A DNA stretch of 36,678 nt from Armatimonadota bacterium. Lineage in GTDB: Bacteria > Armatimonadota > UBA5829 > DTLH01. Below are positions 7,801 through 14,136 of the stretch, in pieces. Every line of letters begins with the position of its first letter. Within the stretch, counting starts at the first letter, position 1. A program made the translations under genes and the position numbers. The stretch is from NCBI GenBank assembly GCA_029551395.1, contig JAKPFN010000064.1, forward strand, positions 1-36,678. The letters are read 5' to 3'. The notes beneath the pieces were generated by a model. The model did no database searches. It saw only the letters and a list, made by a program, of their open reading frames with translations, and was not told where the DNA came from.

Positions 7801-7916
7801 TCTAATTTATTTTTAGCAATCTCGCGTGTAAGTGCTTCTGCAACCGCGTGGCAGCCGGATGATACACAGCCTGCACCAGCGCAGACTAGCACGTGAGATC
7901 TGTAAAGCTTCTCCAT
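4866..7916 (-). CDS. hydB: HydB/NuoF-like flavoprotein fused to an NfnB/GltD-like NAD(P)H oxidoreductase
   Basis: This 1016-residue fusion should be the NAD(H)-handling subunit of the hydrogenase. Residues 1-90 are a thioredoxin-like [2Fe-2S] domain (C12, C17, C49, C53). Residues 125-530 are the NuoF core: GRGGGGFPTGLKW and CNADEGDPGAF for FMN and NADH, then SCGKCTPCRVGTKR near 453 for 4Fe-4S. Residues about 532-635 are a cysteine-rich Fer4_20 domain (CPACVC, CSHTCPAG, CGRVCNAPCENKC). Residues about 637-1000 carry an FAD Rossmann motif (IIGGGPAGLTAAF) and a second dinucleotide motif (VVGGGNAAIDAAR) followed by VYRR, as in GltD and NfnB, which use NADPH. A final CLRCDAC suggests one more metal site. 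Ordinary HydB is about 600 residues, so the C-terminal half is an addition. The hydA ribosome site overlaps its stop. Confidence 0.93.
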   Translation of the reverse strand: MEKLYRSHVLVCAGAGCVSSGCHAVAEALTREIAKNKLENEIRVIQTGCVGSCDLGPVIVVAPEGTFYQKLKAEDAVRIVEEHLLKGRVVEDLVHKNGQGDGVGGTIEDIPFFKLQKKLVLRNCGVIDPSNIDEYIARDGYAALGKVLTEMTPAQVIEEIKKSGLRGRGGGGFPTGLKWQFAADAKGEQKYILCNADEGDPGAFMDRSLLEGDPHSVIEGMIIGGYAIGASQGYVYVRAEYPLAIERLEHALSQAREYGLLGDNILGTGHKFNLEIRMGAGAFVCGEETALMASIEGKRGEPRPRPPFPAHSGLWESPTVLNNVETYANVPLIINMTADEFSKIGTEKSKGTKIFALAGNINNTGLVEVPMGTDLGTIIYDIGGGIGNGRKFKAAQAGGPSGGCIPKEHLNVPMDYDSLIQLGAMMGSGGLIIMDENTCMVDLARYFLDFIQDESCGKCTPCRVGTKRMLEILDRIAHGEGKEGDIELLEELGQRIKDSALCGLGQTAPNPVLSTLRYFRDEYEAHVRDKKCPACVCSSLFEAPCSHTCPAGTSVPKYVSLISQRRFGEALRIVRDHNPFAAVCGRVCNAPCENKCRRSQIDEPLSIRNLKRYVADLELKENKLPAVKCRPERTGKTVAIIGGGPAGLTAAFHLARMGHSPTVFEALPEAGGMLMWGIPEYRLPKAVLRQEIKAIEDLGVVIKTNTRVGKDISFEDIKKSFDAVFVGVGADKSWTLEIPGEDLDGVYDSIKFLRDVQLGKPVSVGEKVAVVGGGNAAIDAARTAHRLGAKEVTIVYRRLREDMPADPYEIHEAELEGIKIKFLMAPTEIIGENGKVKTLKCQLLELREFDKSGRRSPKPVEGAIIDLPVDSVISAISQEPELDFLGGNTLETKRGKIWADRLEGKTSAEGIFAGGDAVTGPATVIEAIGAGVKAAQGIDRFLGGTGEIPSDIEDIVIPGVPEDVDDIVETPRAKMPTLSVEKRSSKAEVELGFSRDEAVKEANRCLRCDACSLETR

Positions 7917-7949
7917 TGCCTTTTTACATTCTCCTCGTTTATTTGGCCG

Positions 7950-8480
7950 CTACGACCTGCCATTTGTGTACTTGGCGATGATACCGGGAATCTTATCCAG
8001 CTTCACTCGCCTGTAGATATCAGCACCTACTGTTACAACCGGAGCCAATCCGCAGGCTCCTACACAACGGTTAACCTCAAGAGAGAATTTTCGATTCTCT
8101 GTTGTTCCGCCTACGGCTACCTTCAGTTCCTTCTCAAACTGCTCCAGAACTTGTTTTCCACCACGGACATAACACGCAGTCCCGAGGCACACTCTGATAG
8201 TATGCTCACCTCTAGGCACTGTGTTAAAAAATGAGTAGAACGTTATAACGCCATTTACTTCCGATATCGGTACATTCAGCCCTTCGGCTACTTTAATTTG
8301 CACGTCCTCCGGCAACCATCCAAAAAGCTCCTGTGCCTGATGGAGCACCTGAATTAGAACGCCTTTCTGCCCTTTGCAAGTCTCGATTATCTTATCGAGC
8401 TTTTCATAGCGCTCTTTTTCGTCGGCTGCTACCTGTTGTGCTTTTTCTTCGCATTCACACGTATGCGTTGACAACCGCAT
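7950..8480 (-). CDS. hydC: HydC/NuoE-like [2Fe-2S] subunit of the hydrogenase
   Basis: This 176-residue protein is of the NuoE/HydC type, a thioredoxin-fold [2Fe-2S] subunit that docks with the NuoF-like subunit and passes electrons between flavin and HydA. Ligand motifs are CLGTACYVRGG and NRCVGACGLAP. The N-terminal helical bundle (VLIQVLHQAQELFGWLPEDV, GVITFYSFF) is typical. The ATG at 8480 has AGGAGG only two bases away, which is tight. A TTG two codons later (8474) would sit eight bases from the same site and could be the true start. The gene lies 33 bases before hydB and 15 bases after the ferredoxin gene, so all are co-transcribed. Confidence 0.94.
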   Translation of the reverse strand: MRLSTHTCECEEKAQQVAADEKERYEKLDKIIETCKGQKGVLIQVLHQAQELFGWLPEDVQIKVAEGLNVPISEVNGVITFYSFFNTVPRGEHTIRVCLGTACYVRGGKQVLEQFEKELKVAVGGTTENRKFSLEVNRCVGACGLAPVVTVGADIYRRVKLDKIPGIIAKYTNGRS

Positions 8481-8495
8481 TACCTCCTGACTCTA

Positions 8496-8861
8496 CTACT
8501 CTTGTGTGGCAACGACCCACTCGCCCTGGATCTGCCCATTGATGATATGACCTGTGACTATGGTGCGAGCTTTCTCGGGAGTCACAAATCCATAAGTAAT
8601 CGGCGCCTCACCTGACTTTATTACGTCAACTGTAGGCTCACGATCACAAAGGCCTTTACAGCCTGATTGCGTGACTGTAACGTCTGTGACTGAGTTCTTC
8701 TCGAGTTCATCGAGGATCGCAGCCATTACTTCTCTGGCTCCAGACGCGATTCCACAGGTACCCATGGCGACTACCACCTTGCAATTGTGCTCGCCTTCGC
8801 GCACCTTCATCGCCTGGAGCGTCTGTTCCCGGATCTTTTTTAGATCCTCCAGTGTTTTCAT
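8496..8861 (-). CDS. Thioredoxin-like [2Fe-2S] ferredoxin (HndB/HymA-like)
   Basis: This 121-residue thioredoxin-fold ferredoxin is of the kind found beside NuoE/NuoF genes in NAD(P)-linked iron hydrogenase operons (HndB-like). Cysteine motifs MGTCGIASGA and SGCKGLCDREP provide the [2Fe-2S] ligands. The protein normally begins M-K-T/S-L-E-D/E-L-K-K-I-R, which selects ATG 8861; an ATG two codons earlier (8867) is the alternative. AGGG lies nine bases before the chosen start. It probably serves as an additional electron-transfer unit for HydABC. Its exact role is not settled for this family. Confidence 0.9.
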   Translation of the reverse strand: MKTLEDLKKIREQTLQAMKVREGEHNCKVVVAMGTCGIASGAREVMAAILDELEKNSVTDVTVTQSGCKGLCDREPTVDVIKSGEAPITYGFVTPEKARTIVTGHIINGQIQGEWVVATQE

Positions 8862-8886
8862 TTGCATCCGCCCTTTCGTAGGTATT

Positions 8887-8943
8887 GGGTGTTAAGCATC
8901 AAAAGCCTTGTGTTCGGCTCTCAACGACTGACACCAAACACCC
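8887..8943. repeat. Intra-operon inverted repeat
   Basis: GGGTGTT (8887-8893) pairs with AACACCC (8937-8943), with an inner AGCC/GGCT pair. It fills the only larger gap (84 bases) in the second half of the hydrogenase operon. No T-run follows on the minus strand, so it is not a classic terminator. It could be an mRNA processing or stability hairpin between the regulatory and catalytic halves. Confidence 0.5.
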
Positions 8944-8945
8944 AT

Positions 8946-9494
8946 CTACGGAATCGTACCTATTTGGCCGATTCCCTCGTTCAAATAGTCTTTCAGCCAT
9001 CCAAGAACTGGTGGAGACTGTATGGGAACATCTCCCAACTCCCTCCTGACATCAGCCATATCCAGACAGAATAACTCTCCATTTACAGTCTGCTCATATC
9101 TAATATCAAGCTCCGGGTTAGCTGCGACTAAACTGATTATTGTGCTGATTATGTCGCCAAACGGCATACGGTCTATATGTGAAAGCCTGAATGTTGCCTC
9201 AATTTCGGTCCCTTTGCCAGGCTCAGACCGGATTTGCACGCCGCCTTCACACATCTCGCTTGCCGCGACTAACATCGGGATTCCGAGACCAACCTTCCGA
9301 GTCGTTCGCGTTGTGCAAAACGGACTACGGACCTTCTCTATCATCTCTGGCGACATCCCTCTGCCATTATCCTTTATATATATATGAAGCAAATCCCGAT
9401 TGTTGTCAGCCTCAGCGCCTATCACAACGCGGGTTGCTCCTGCCGCAATTGAATTTTGCACAATATCTAAAATATGCAGAGAAATCTCTCTCAT
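8946..9494 (-). CDS. GHKL (histidine-kinase-like) ATPase of the hydrogenase operon
   Basis: This 182-residue protein is a stand-alone HATPase_c domain. N-box: DIVQNSIAAGATRV. G1 box: DNGRGM. F/G2 region: SPFCTTRTTRKVGLGIPML. There is no dimerisation-phosphoacceptor domain, so it is not a full sensor kinase and could phosphorylate a protein in trans. Small GHKL ATPases like this recur beside [FeFe] hydrogenase genes in anaerobes. The C-terminal 60 residues (PFGDIISTIISLVAANPELDI) form a small extra domain. The start at 9494 has no strong ribosome site, and translation may be coupled to the upstream PHP gene, 30 bases away. The target is unknown. Confidence 0.85.
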   Translation of the reverse strand: MREISLHILDIVQNSIAAGATRVVIGAEADNNRDLLHIYIKDNGRGMSPEMIEKVRSPFCTTRTTRKVGLGIPMLVAASEMCEGGVQIRSEPGKGTEIEATFRLSHIDRMPFGDIISTIISLVAANPELDIRYEQTVNGELFCLDMADVRRELGDVPIQSPPVLGWLKDYLNEGIGQIGTIP

Positions 9495-9524
9495 TATACT
9501 AAATAAACAGCACTAAAACCGTAT

Positions 9525-10310
9525 TTATGATTCAGAATCCGCGCTGGAATACCCTCCGCCCACCGTCCGGCACTCTTCGACGCATCTTCCATCCAAACGT
9601 TCAAACGCCAGCTTGATCTCTTGCACACTCCGGTGCTCCAGTTGAAACACTGTGCGGCACGATCCGATATCTGCCAGCATATGTGCATCAGAACTGGTTA
9701 TTACAGCCCGTCCTTCCAGGTCTGGATGCTGCTGTCTTGCTTTTTGCTCTGTACTTCTTCTCGAGATCTCTACCGCAGGCAGATTGACTCCCTCCGGTAT
9801 AAACCCCAAAACCCCGTACAAGCCATAACCGCGCCTGTCTACATGTGCTGGTATAGCAATTCCAGACCGCGCTTCTGCTTCACTTACTATCTCGTCTATA
9901 GGAAGCTCTGTCGAGGCCAGTAGAAGCCTCTCGCAATATTTTACAAACTCTGCATCTGTTGTAACAACCATCTGCTCGCCAAGTTTTTCAGCCTGGTTCG
10001 GCAGGTTTGGCAGCGATGCGTAAACAAGTTCCTGCATCGACTCAGCATCATCAGCTTTATCGAACAAGCAAAGAACGTGTACTCCTTCAACCGATTCACA
10101 CTCGATACCTGGAAGCACCTTTAACGGACTTCCCTTGGCTGCTTCCATCACCGCTCGAACGTTCTCTGCTGAGTTATGATCTGATATCGCAATCAGATCC
10201 AACCCAACCTCCACCGCGCGCTCGATTATAAGCGGTGGAATCATCTCTATCTCTGCGCATGGCGAAAGCAGCGTGTGAATGTGAAGATCAGCTTCGTATC
10301 TAGCCGGCAT
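9525..10310 (-). CDS. PHP-domain phosphoesterase in the hydrogenase operon
   Basis: This 261-residue protein belongs to the PHP family, metal-dependent phosphoesterases related to the PolC/DnaE PHP domain and TrpH. Metal-site motifs are visible in order: DLHIHTLLSPC, ISDHNS, PGIECES, PAHVDR and SSDAHMLADIG. Its start is ATG 10310 (MPARYEADLHIHT), which overlaps the end of the preceding DRTGG gene by 11 bases and implies translational coupling; a longer frame to 10346 is less likely. The substrate is unknown. PHP proteins recur in hydrogenase clusters with GHKL ATPases, so one idea is a phosphatase or nucleotide phosphoesterase acting in the same signalling branch. That is inference. Confidence 0.85.
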   Translation of the reverse strand: MPARYEADLHIHTLLSPCAEIEMIPPLIIERAVEVGLDLIAISDHNSAENVRAVMEAAKGSPLKVLPGIECESVEGVHVLCLFDKADDAESMQELVYASLPNLPNQAEKLGEQMVVTTDAEFVKYCERLLLASTELPIDEIVSEAEARSGIAIPAHVDRRGYGLYGVLGFIPEGVNLPAVEISRRSTEQKARQQHPDLEGRAVITSSDAHMLADIGSCRTVFQLEHRSVQEIKLAFERLDGRCVEECRTVGGGYSSADSES

Positions 10311-10647
10311 TAGTACGCAAGCCCATATTATACAGCCTGCCAACAACCTCGAATGCAGGCAGGTCGCTCACAAACAGAGAAACGTTTTCCTCTTTTGCCT
10401 TCTCAATGGTAGCATCATCGGGACGGAGTCCGCCTGCCACGATCACTCCGGCCAGATTCAGAAGCGATGCAACTGCCACGATATTCAGATGCTTCTGGTT
10501 AGTAATCCAAACATCGCCTTTTTTGGCCTTTGCAATCACATCAGACATCAGATCGGAAGTATAACCGCCGGTCACTTCTACCGAATCGAGATCACCACCG
10601 CATAAGTGCTCCAGATTAAGCTCATTAACTACTTGTCGAAGTTTCAT
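10300..10647 (-). CDS. DRTGG-domain protein 2
   Basis: This 115-residue protein is essentially a lone DRTGG domain, a small alpha/beta ligand-binding fold also found in phosphotransacetylases and CBS proteins. It starts at ATG 10647 (MKLRQVVNELNLE), 23 bases inside the end of the HydS-like gene in another frame. Features are LMSDVIAKAKKGDVWIT, the hydrophobic strand-helix VASLLNLAGVIVAGG, and a C-terminal FEVVGRLYNMG. It is a paralogue in pattern of the 12451-12921 protein: LMSDVLAF versus LMSDVIAK, and VIIVRNKRPDES versus VIVAGGLRPDDA. Function is not established; a ligand sensor for the operon's signalling proteins is plausible. Confidence 0.8.
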   Translation of the reverse strand: MKLRQVVNELNLEHLCGGDLDSVEVTGGYTSDLMSDVIAKAKKGDVWITNQKHLNIVAVASLLNLAGVIVAGGLRPDDATIEKAKEENVSLFVSDLPAFEVVGRLYNMGLRTNAG

Positions 10648-11998
10648 TTTGCTCTGTATTGTTCCGTGCTGTGCCCATAGACGGAGGAACTGCCGCTGCA
10701 GCAAGCAGCAACTCTTCCGCAAGCAGTTGAACCCTTTCCCTAAGTCTAAAAACGCAATCAGTTTCGGATGCCAGACCTCGCACTACATCTTCAGCAAGCG
10801 CTCTGCAGTTCGGCGCACCACACGACCCGCAGTCAAGTCCCGGCAGTTCTTCCACAATCTTCTCCAGCGTTGCTAATTTTTGTATAGCAAGCGCCATATC
10901 ATCGTCCAGCTTCAGCATAGGTCTTGGAGTAATTGGCTTATCAAACACATACAGTCTATCTTTCGCAAGATCATCGCGCATCCGAGCTACCTGTTCTTCG
11001 GTCATTTCCTGTCTGGCAGGTGATGATGCCAGCATTCTCTGCCTGCGCCTGGTGATGAACGGGTTCTCTACTGTCAAGACTCCGCCTACACATCCTCCAA
11101 CACATGCCTGTGCTTCAATATAATTGATCTCCGCCAGTTTACCGCACTCTATATCATCAAGAATATTGATGACATTATGTATGCCATCAACCGCAAGATG
11201 TTTATCTGCACCTATCGACAGATTTTCACCACCTGCTCTGCCCCATCCTATACCAAGTCCGGAACCTGTTCTGATAGCTTTACCAACAGCTTGTTCATCA
11301 CTCTCAGGCCGAGATATTATCTCTCGGATTAAAGGGAACACCAGCGAGATAGAAATTGCCCCATCTACATAAGCTTTCTCAGTCCCTGCAGGCTGCTTGA
11401 CTGCACTGACTTTACCAGGACAGGGAGAAATGAAGAATGTGCCTATCTCGCTCTCTTTTAGCCCTGTACGCTTGGAGACTTCAGCCTTTACAAGCATACT
11501 GGCAACTTCCATTGGCGTGACAACAGGCGCGATATGCTCTACCAGGTTTGGGAATCTTACCTGAATCAACCGAACGACCGCTGGACAGGCAGATGATATC
11601 AGCGGCTTGACTTTTGTTTGTTGTATGATCTTCCGAGTCTTCGCAGCAACCAGGTCTGCAGCATACGCTACATCCATAACATCATCAAAACCAAGCTGGA
11701 AAAGAGCTGTTATAACTTGCTCAGGTGTTGTGCCTTCTCTAAATTGACCATACAACGCTGGCGCCGGCAGCGCTATCTTATGCTGGAAATTCTCAAGAAT
11801 CTCCAGACCATCTGCTACTACATCTTTGGCTTTATTCGGGCAGATACGAACACACTCACCGCAGTCGATGCAGCGCGTCTCGAGAATGTTTGCCTTACCA
11901 TCTCGAACACGTATTGCCTCTGTAGGGCAGCGTTTAATGCAGTTAACGCATCCCTTGCACTTACTTTCTATCAAATGGACAGAATGAAAGTACTGCAT
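10625..11998 (-). CDS. HydS-like putative sensory [FeFe] hydrogenase
   Basis: This 457-residue iron-sulfur protein carries two N-terminal 4Fe-4S motifs (CKGCVNCIKRCP, CIDCGECVRICP), an H-cluster-type domain, and a C-terminal 4Fe-4S motif (DCGSCGAPNCRALAEDVVRG) of the PF04060 kind. The three H-cluster loops are altered but keep the cluster ligands. L1 is SSACPAV, with C138 kept but Ala137 where catalytic enzymes have the proton-relay Cys. L2 is SPCPGK instead of MPCxxK. L3 is CVGGCVGGV, keeping CxxxC. Loss of the relay Cys is the hallmark described for HydS-type sensory hydrogenases. There is no PAS domain. SD AAGG lies four bases before ATG 11998. A sensing role for H2 or redox state is the best inference; low-rate catalysis is not excluded. 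Confidence 0.85.
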   Translation of the reverse strand: MQYFHSVHLIESKCKGCVNCIKRCPTEAIRVRDGKANILETRCIDCGECVRICPNKAKDVVADGLEILENFQHKIALPAPALYGQFREGTTPEQVITALFQLGFDDVMDVAYAADLVAAKTRKIIQQTKVKPLISSACPAVVRLIQVRFPNLVEHIAPVVTPMEVASMLVKAEVSKRTGLKESEIGTFFISPCPGKVSAVKQPAGTEKAYVDGAISISLVFPLIREIISRPESDEQAVGKAIRTGSGLGIGWGRAGGENLSIGADKHLAVDGIHNVINILDDIECGKLAEINYIEAQACVGGCVGGVLTVENPFITRRRQRMLASSPARQEMTEEQVARMRDDLAKDRLYVFDKPITPRPMLKLDDDMALAIQKLATLEKIVEELPGLDCGSCGAPNCRALAEDVVRGLASETDCVFRLRERVQLLAEELLLAAAAVPPSMGTARNNTEQNETSTSS

Positions 11999-12004
11999 AA
12001 TACC

Positions 12005-12448
12005 TTACCGGTTCATAAAAACCATCTTTAACGTGGTGCCGACTCCCGGCTCAGATGATATCTCTAACTCATCTGCACAGGACTGCATATTGGGCAGCCC
12101 CATTCCCGCACCAAATCCCATCTCTCTGATCTCATCGCTTGCAGTCGAGTATCCCGGCTGCATTGCCTTTTTGATGTCGGTTATTCCTGGCCCATCGTCT
12201 TCTACCAGTATGGTTACTGCATCTGGACTGATATCCAACGTTATCCGTCCGCCATTACTGGCATGAATCACCAGGTTCATCTCTGCTTCGTAACTGGAAA
12301 CCGCTATTCTGCGGATGATCCCCTGGTCTACACCAATCTGCTGCAAGATACGTTTGATCCTGCTTGAAGCAGCTCCCGCGCTCGAAAAATCCCGGCCTGC
12401 AACATCGTAAGTCTCTTTTAAGCCTTCTGCGCGGTTGCTTACTTCCAT
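12005..12448 (-). CDS. RsbW/SpoIIAB-like anti-sigma-type ATPase
   Basis: This 147-residue GHKL ATPase is of the RsbW class, serine protein kinases and anti-sigma factors. N-box: EAEMNLVIHA. G1: VEDDGPGI. G2: GFGAGMGLPNM. The start is ATG 12448 (MEVSNRAEG), with GGGGGA five bases upstream, two bases after the stop of the preceding DRTGG gene; the frame also runs back to 12478. The HydS-like gene begins only six bases after it, a pairing that suggests the hydrogenase-like sensor signals through this kinase. No matching anti-anti-sigma (STAS) protein or sigma factor is encoded in the window, so its partner must be elsewhere. Confidence 0.85.
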   Translation of the reverse strand: MEVSNRAEGLKETYDVAGRDFSSAGAASSRIKRILQQIGVDQGIIRRIAVSSYEAEMNLVIHASNGGRITLDISPDAVTILVEDDGPGITDIKKAMQPGYSTASDEIREMGFGAGMGLPNMQSCADELEISSEPGVGTTLKMVFMNR

Positions 12449-12450
12449 AA

Positions 12451-12921
12451 TCAATCCCCCAGTCCCGGCGCACCACACGTCATTTCGCCTGGTTTTGCCG
12501 GTTCGATTTTCTGGCTGGACTCGTCTTTCGCGTGGACGCTTCCATTACAACCTTTAAGCCCTGCTGCAAATAACATCCCGCAGCATTCGTATAACGGATA
12601 AGGCGATAAAAGTATAGGCAGCCCTTTGGAACAGGCAAGTTCTACCATAGACTCATCAGGACGCTTGTTTCTTACGATGATGACAGCCTTGAGATCAAGC
12701 ATTTCCGCAGTACGGACTACCTGCTGATTGGTTAATCCTGTGAGCAGAATAGATCCTGGTAGTGTAAACGCAAGTACATCGCTCATGAGATCGCATCCAC
12801 AAGCTGTAGTAACCTGCTCATCCAGTTTATCCTCACCGCAGATGACTTCCGCGTTCAGGATCTTACAGATATCGGCCAGTGTCATTGTAGAACGCGCCTG
12901 TATTCCAGCGCTGTCGTTCAT
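12451..12921 (-). CDS. DRTGG-domain protein 1, first gene of the hydrogenase operon
   Basis: This 156-residue protein resembles the 10300-10647 gene, with a DRTGG-type fold: MTLADICKILNAEVICGED, CDLMSDVLAFTLPGSILLTGLTNQQVVRTAEML, DLKAVIIVRNKRPDES. A Cys-containing tail follows (YECCGMLFAAGL, MTCGAPGLGD) and could bind metal, though no standard motif is complete. The start is ATG 12921 because AGGAG lies seven bases upstream; an ATG at 12945 lies above that site. As the promoter-proximal gene it should be made in the same amounts as the kinase and HydS-like protein that follow. Function is unknown; a small-ligand sensor is a guess from the domain. Confidence 0.75.
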   Translation of the reverse strand: MNDSAGIQARSTMTLADICKILNAEVICGEDKLDEQVTTACGCDLMSDVLAFTLPGSILLTGLTNQQVVRTAEMLDLKAVIIVRNKRPDESMVELACSKGLPILLSPYPLYECCGMLFAAGLKGCNGSVHAKDESSQKIEPAKPGEMTCGAPGLGD

Positions 12922-13071
12922 ATTGATACTCCTATTGATTTTCAACTATGATGTAGCAGCAAGGCATATACATGTACGGTCATTTGGTCAGCTGAAAATC
13001 ATCCTGGACTTTCAGGCAATACTCATACAGCATTTGCATGCTTGACCGCGGCCTCATTGCCTAAAAGTTTA

Positions 13072-13100
13072 TAACTATGAGTTCTGCCAATTGAAGTCAA
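13072..13100 (-). promoter_or_regulatory. Candidate sigma-70 promoter of the hydrogenase operon
   Basis: On the minus strand TTGACT (13100-13095) and TAGTTA (13077-13072) are separated by exactly 17 bases. This gives a leader of about 145 bases before the first gene at 12921. An alternative start point near the Rex operator (13231-13248), using its TTGTGA as a -35, is possible but has a poor -10. Apart from these elements, 12922-13230 shows nothing I can name. Confidence 0.45.
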
Positions 13101-13230
13101 TAAAATCCAGAGCTTCTATAGTGCACAAGCACGCTACCTCTACTGGCAAAACTCAACAAAAATCCGAACAGGGCTTAATTAAACGAGTATTTCCTTAATC
13201 ACAAGACATACTATGGTAACATATTTATAC

Positions 13231-13248
13231 CCGTGATATTTTTCACAA
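13231..13248 (-). promoter_or_regulatory. Rex operator upstream of the hydrogenase operon
   Basis: On the minus strand this reads TTGTGAAAAATATCACGG, matching the Rex consensus TTGTGA-N6-TCACAA at 10 of 12 fixed positions. It lies between the terminator of the upstream gene (13260-13281) and the hydrogenase operon. A Rex repressor is encoded at 30085-30705 and has a similar site in front of it. Rex leaves DNA when NADH is high, which would induce hydrogenase as an electron outlet. Confidence 0.75.
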
Positions 13249-13259
13249 GGCCCTACCCG

Positions 13260-13281
13260 AAAAAAAGCGTCCTAAGACGCT
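13260..13281 (-). terminator. Intrinsic terminator after the PHP/lipid kinase pair
   Basis: On the minus strand AGCGTC-TTAG-GACGCT forms a 6-bp stem followed by seven T residues (13266-13260). It lies about 180 bases after the PHP gene stop. The stretch between holds a second small palindrome, GTCTGG/CCAGAC at 13312-13329, and no gene. Confidence 0.75.
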
Positions 13282-13461
13282 GTCTTATTATAAATGATCA
13301 CGCACGGTTAAGTCTGGTCTATGCCAGACCTATGCCAAAATCAGTATAACTCAGCACGGACTGCCTGTCAACGACTGTCGAAGCAACTTAGCGGGGATTT
13401 ACGAGGAAAATTCAAAAACTAAAGAAAACTGGTATAGAAACTCCACCAGATGCTAAAATCT

Positions 13462-14136
13462 CTAAGAAAACATCTCACCTCTAAAACTTTTCATTTTACT
13501 CTTTACACTTTTTCTAACTCTGACCCACCACGTAGACAACAAACTCGATGCCCCAGTCTTAAATTCTGCCCTCGATAGCTTCTCCAGGAAGTCTTGAGGC
13601 CCTTCAAACGGCTCCATGATATTCAACGCTGCACCAATCGACGCAACATAGTGTGAATCGCTGCCCACAGCGCCCAGTTTATGATGTTTATCTGCAAACC
13701 TTTTCGCTCTCGTGTTGTAATGAGCTAAACTGATTTTGGAATTATAGATTTCAATGACATCTACCAGGTCGAGTATCTCTCTAAGATGCCTTGCGCGTAT
13801 CCTGTTGACCTTAAGCCGGTCAAACGGATGCGGTACATAGACCACACCGCCTTGTTTCTTTATCTCCAGGCAGGTTTCCCTGAGATCCTGATTTGGCTCG
13901 ATTTTTTCTTTCAGAAATAATCCGACAATCTCCCCATGACTGGTAGAAATCTCCTCGCCAACAATCACTTTCAAATCCAGCGCCTCTTTTTGGAGTCTGA
14001 GAGCACCTTCAATAGTATCATGGTCAGTTAATCCGATTGCCTTGATGTCGTGCTGCCGACAGTATTGCGCTATCTTGTCTATATGGCTCTCTGAACAGGC
14101 AGAATAGTCGGAATGTATATGCAGTACAACAATCAT
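13462..14136 (-). CDS. PHP-domain phosphoesterase next to the lipid kinase
   Basis: This 224-residue PHP-family protein has the metal-site motifs LHIHSDYSACS, LTDHDT, VGEEIST, VPHPFDR and GSDSHY in the proper order. It is unrelated in close detail to the PHP protein of the hydrogenase operon. The start is ATG 14136, whose A is the last base of the lipid kinase stop (TGATG), so the two genes are translationally coupled; a frame to 14172 is overlap only. The last 30 residues are very basic (VRVRKSVKSKMKSFRG) and might bind membrane lipid or nucleic acid. The pairing suggests a phospholipid or phosphosugar substrate, which is inference. It is followed by a terminator. Confidence 0.85.
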   Translation of the reverse strand: MIVVLHIHSDYSACSESHIDKIAQYCRQHDIKAIGLTDHDTIEGALRLQKEALDLKVIVGEEISTSHGEIVGLFLKEKIEPNQDLRETCLEIKKQGGVVYVPHPFDRLKVNRIRARHLREILDLVDVIEIYNSKISLAHYNTRAKRFADKHHKLGAVGSDSHYVASIGAALNIMEPFEGPQDFLEKLSRAEFKTGASSLLSTWWVRVRKSVKSKMKSFRGEMFS

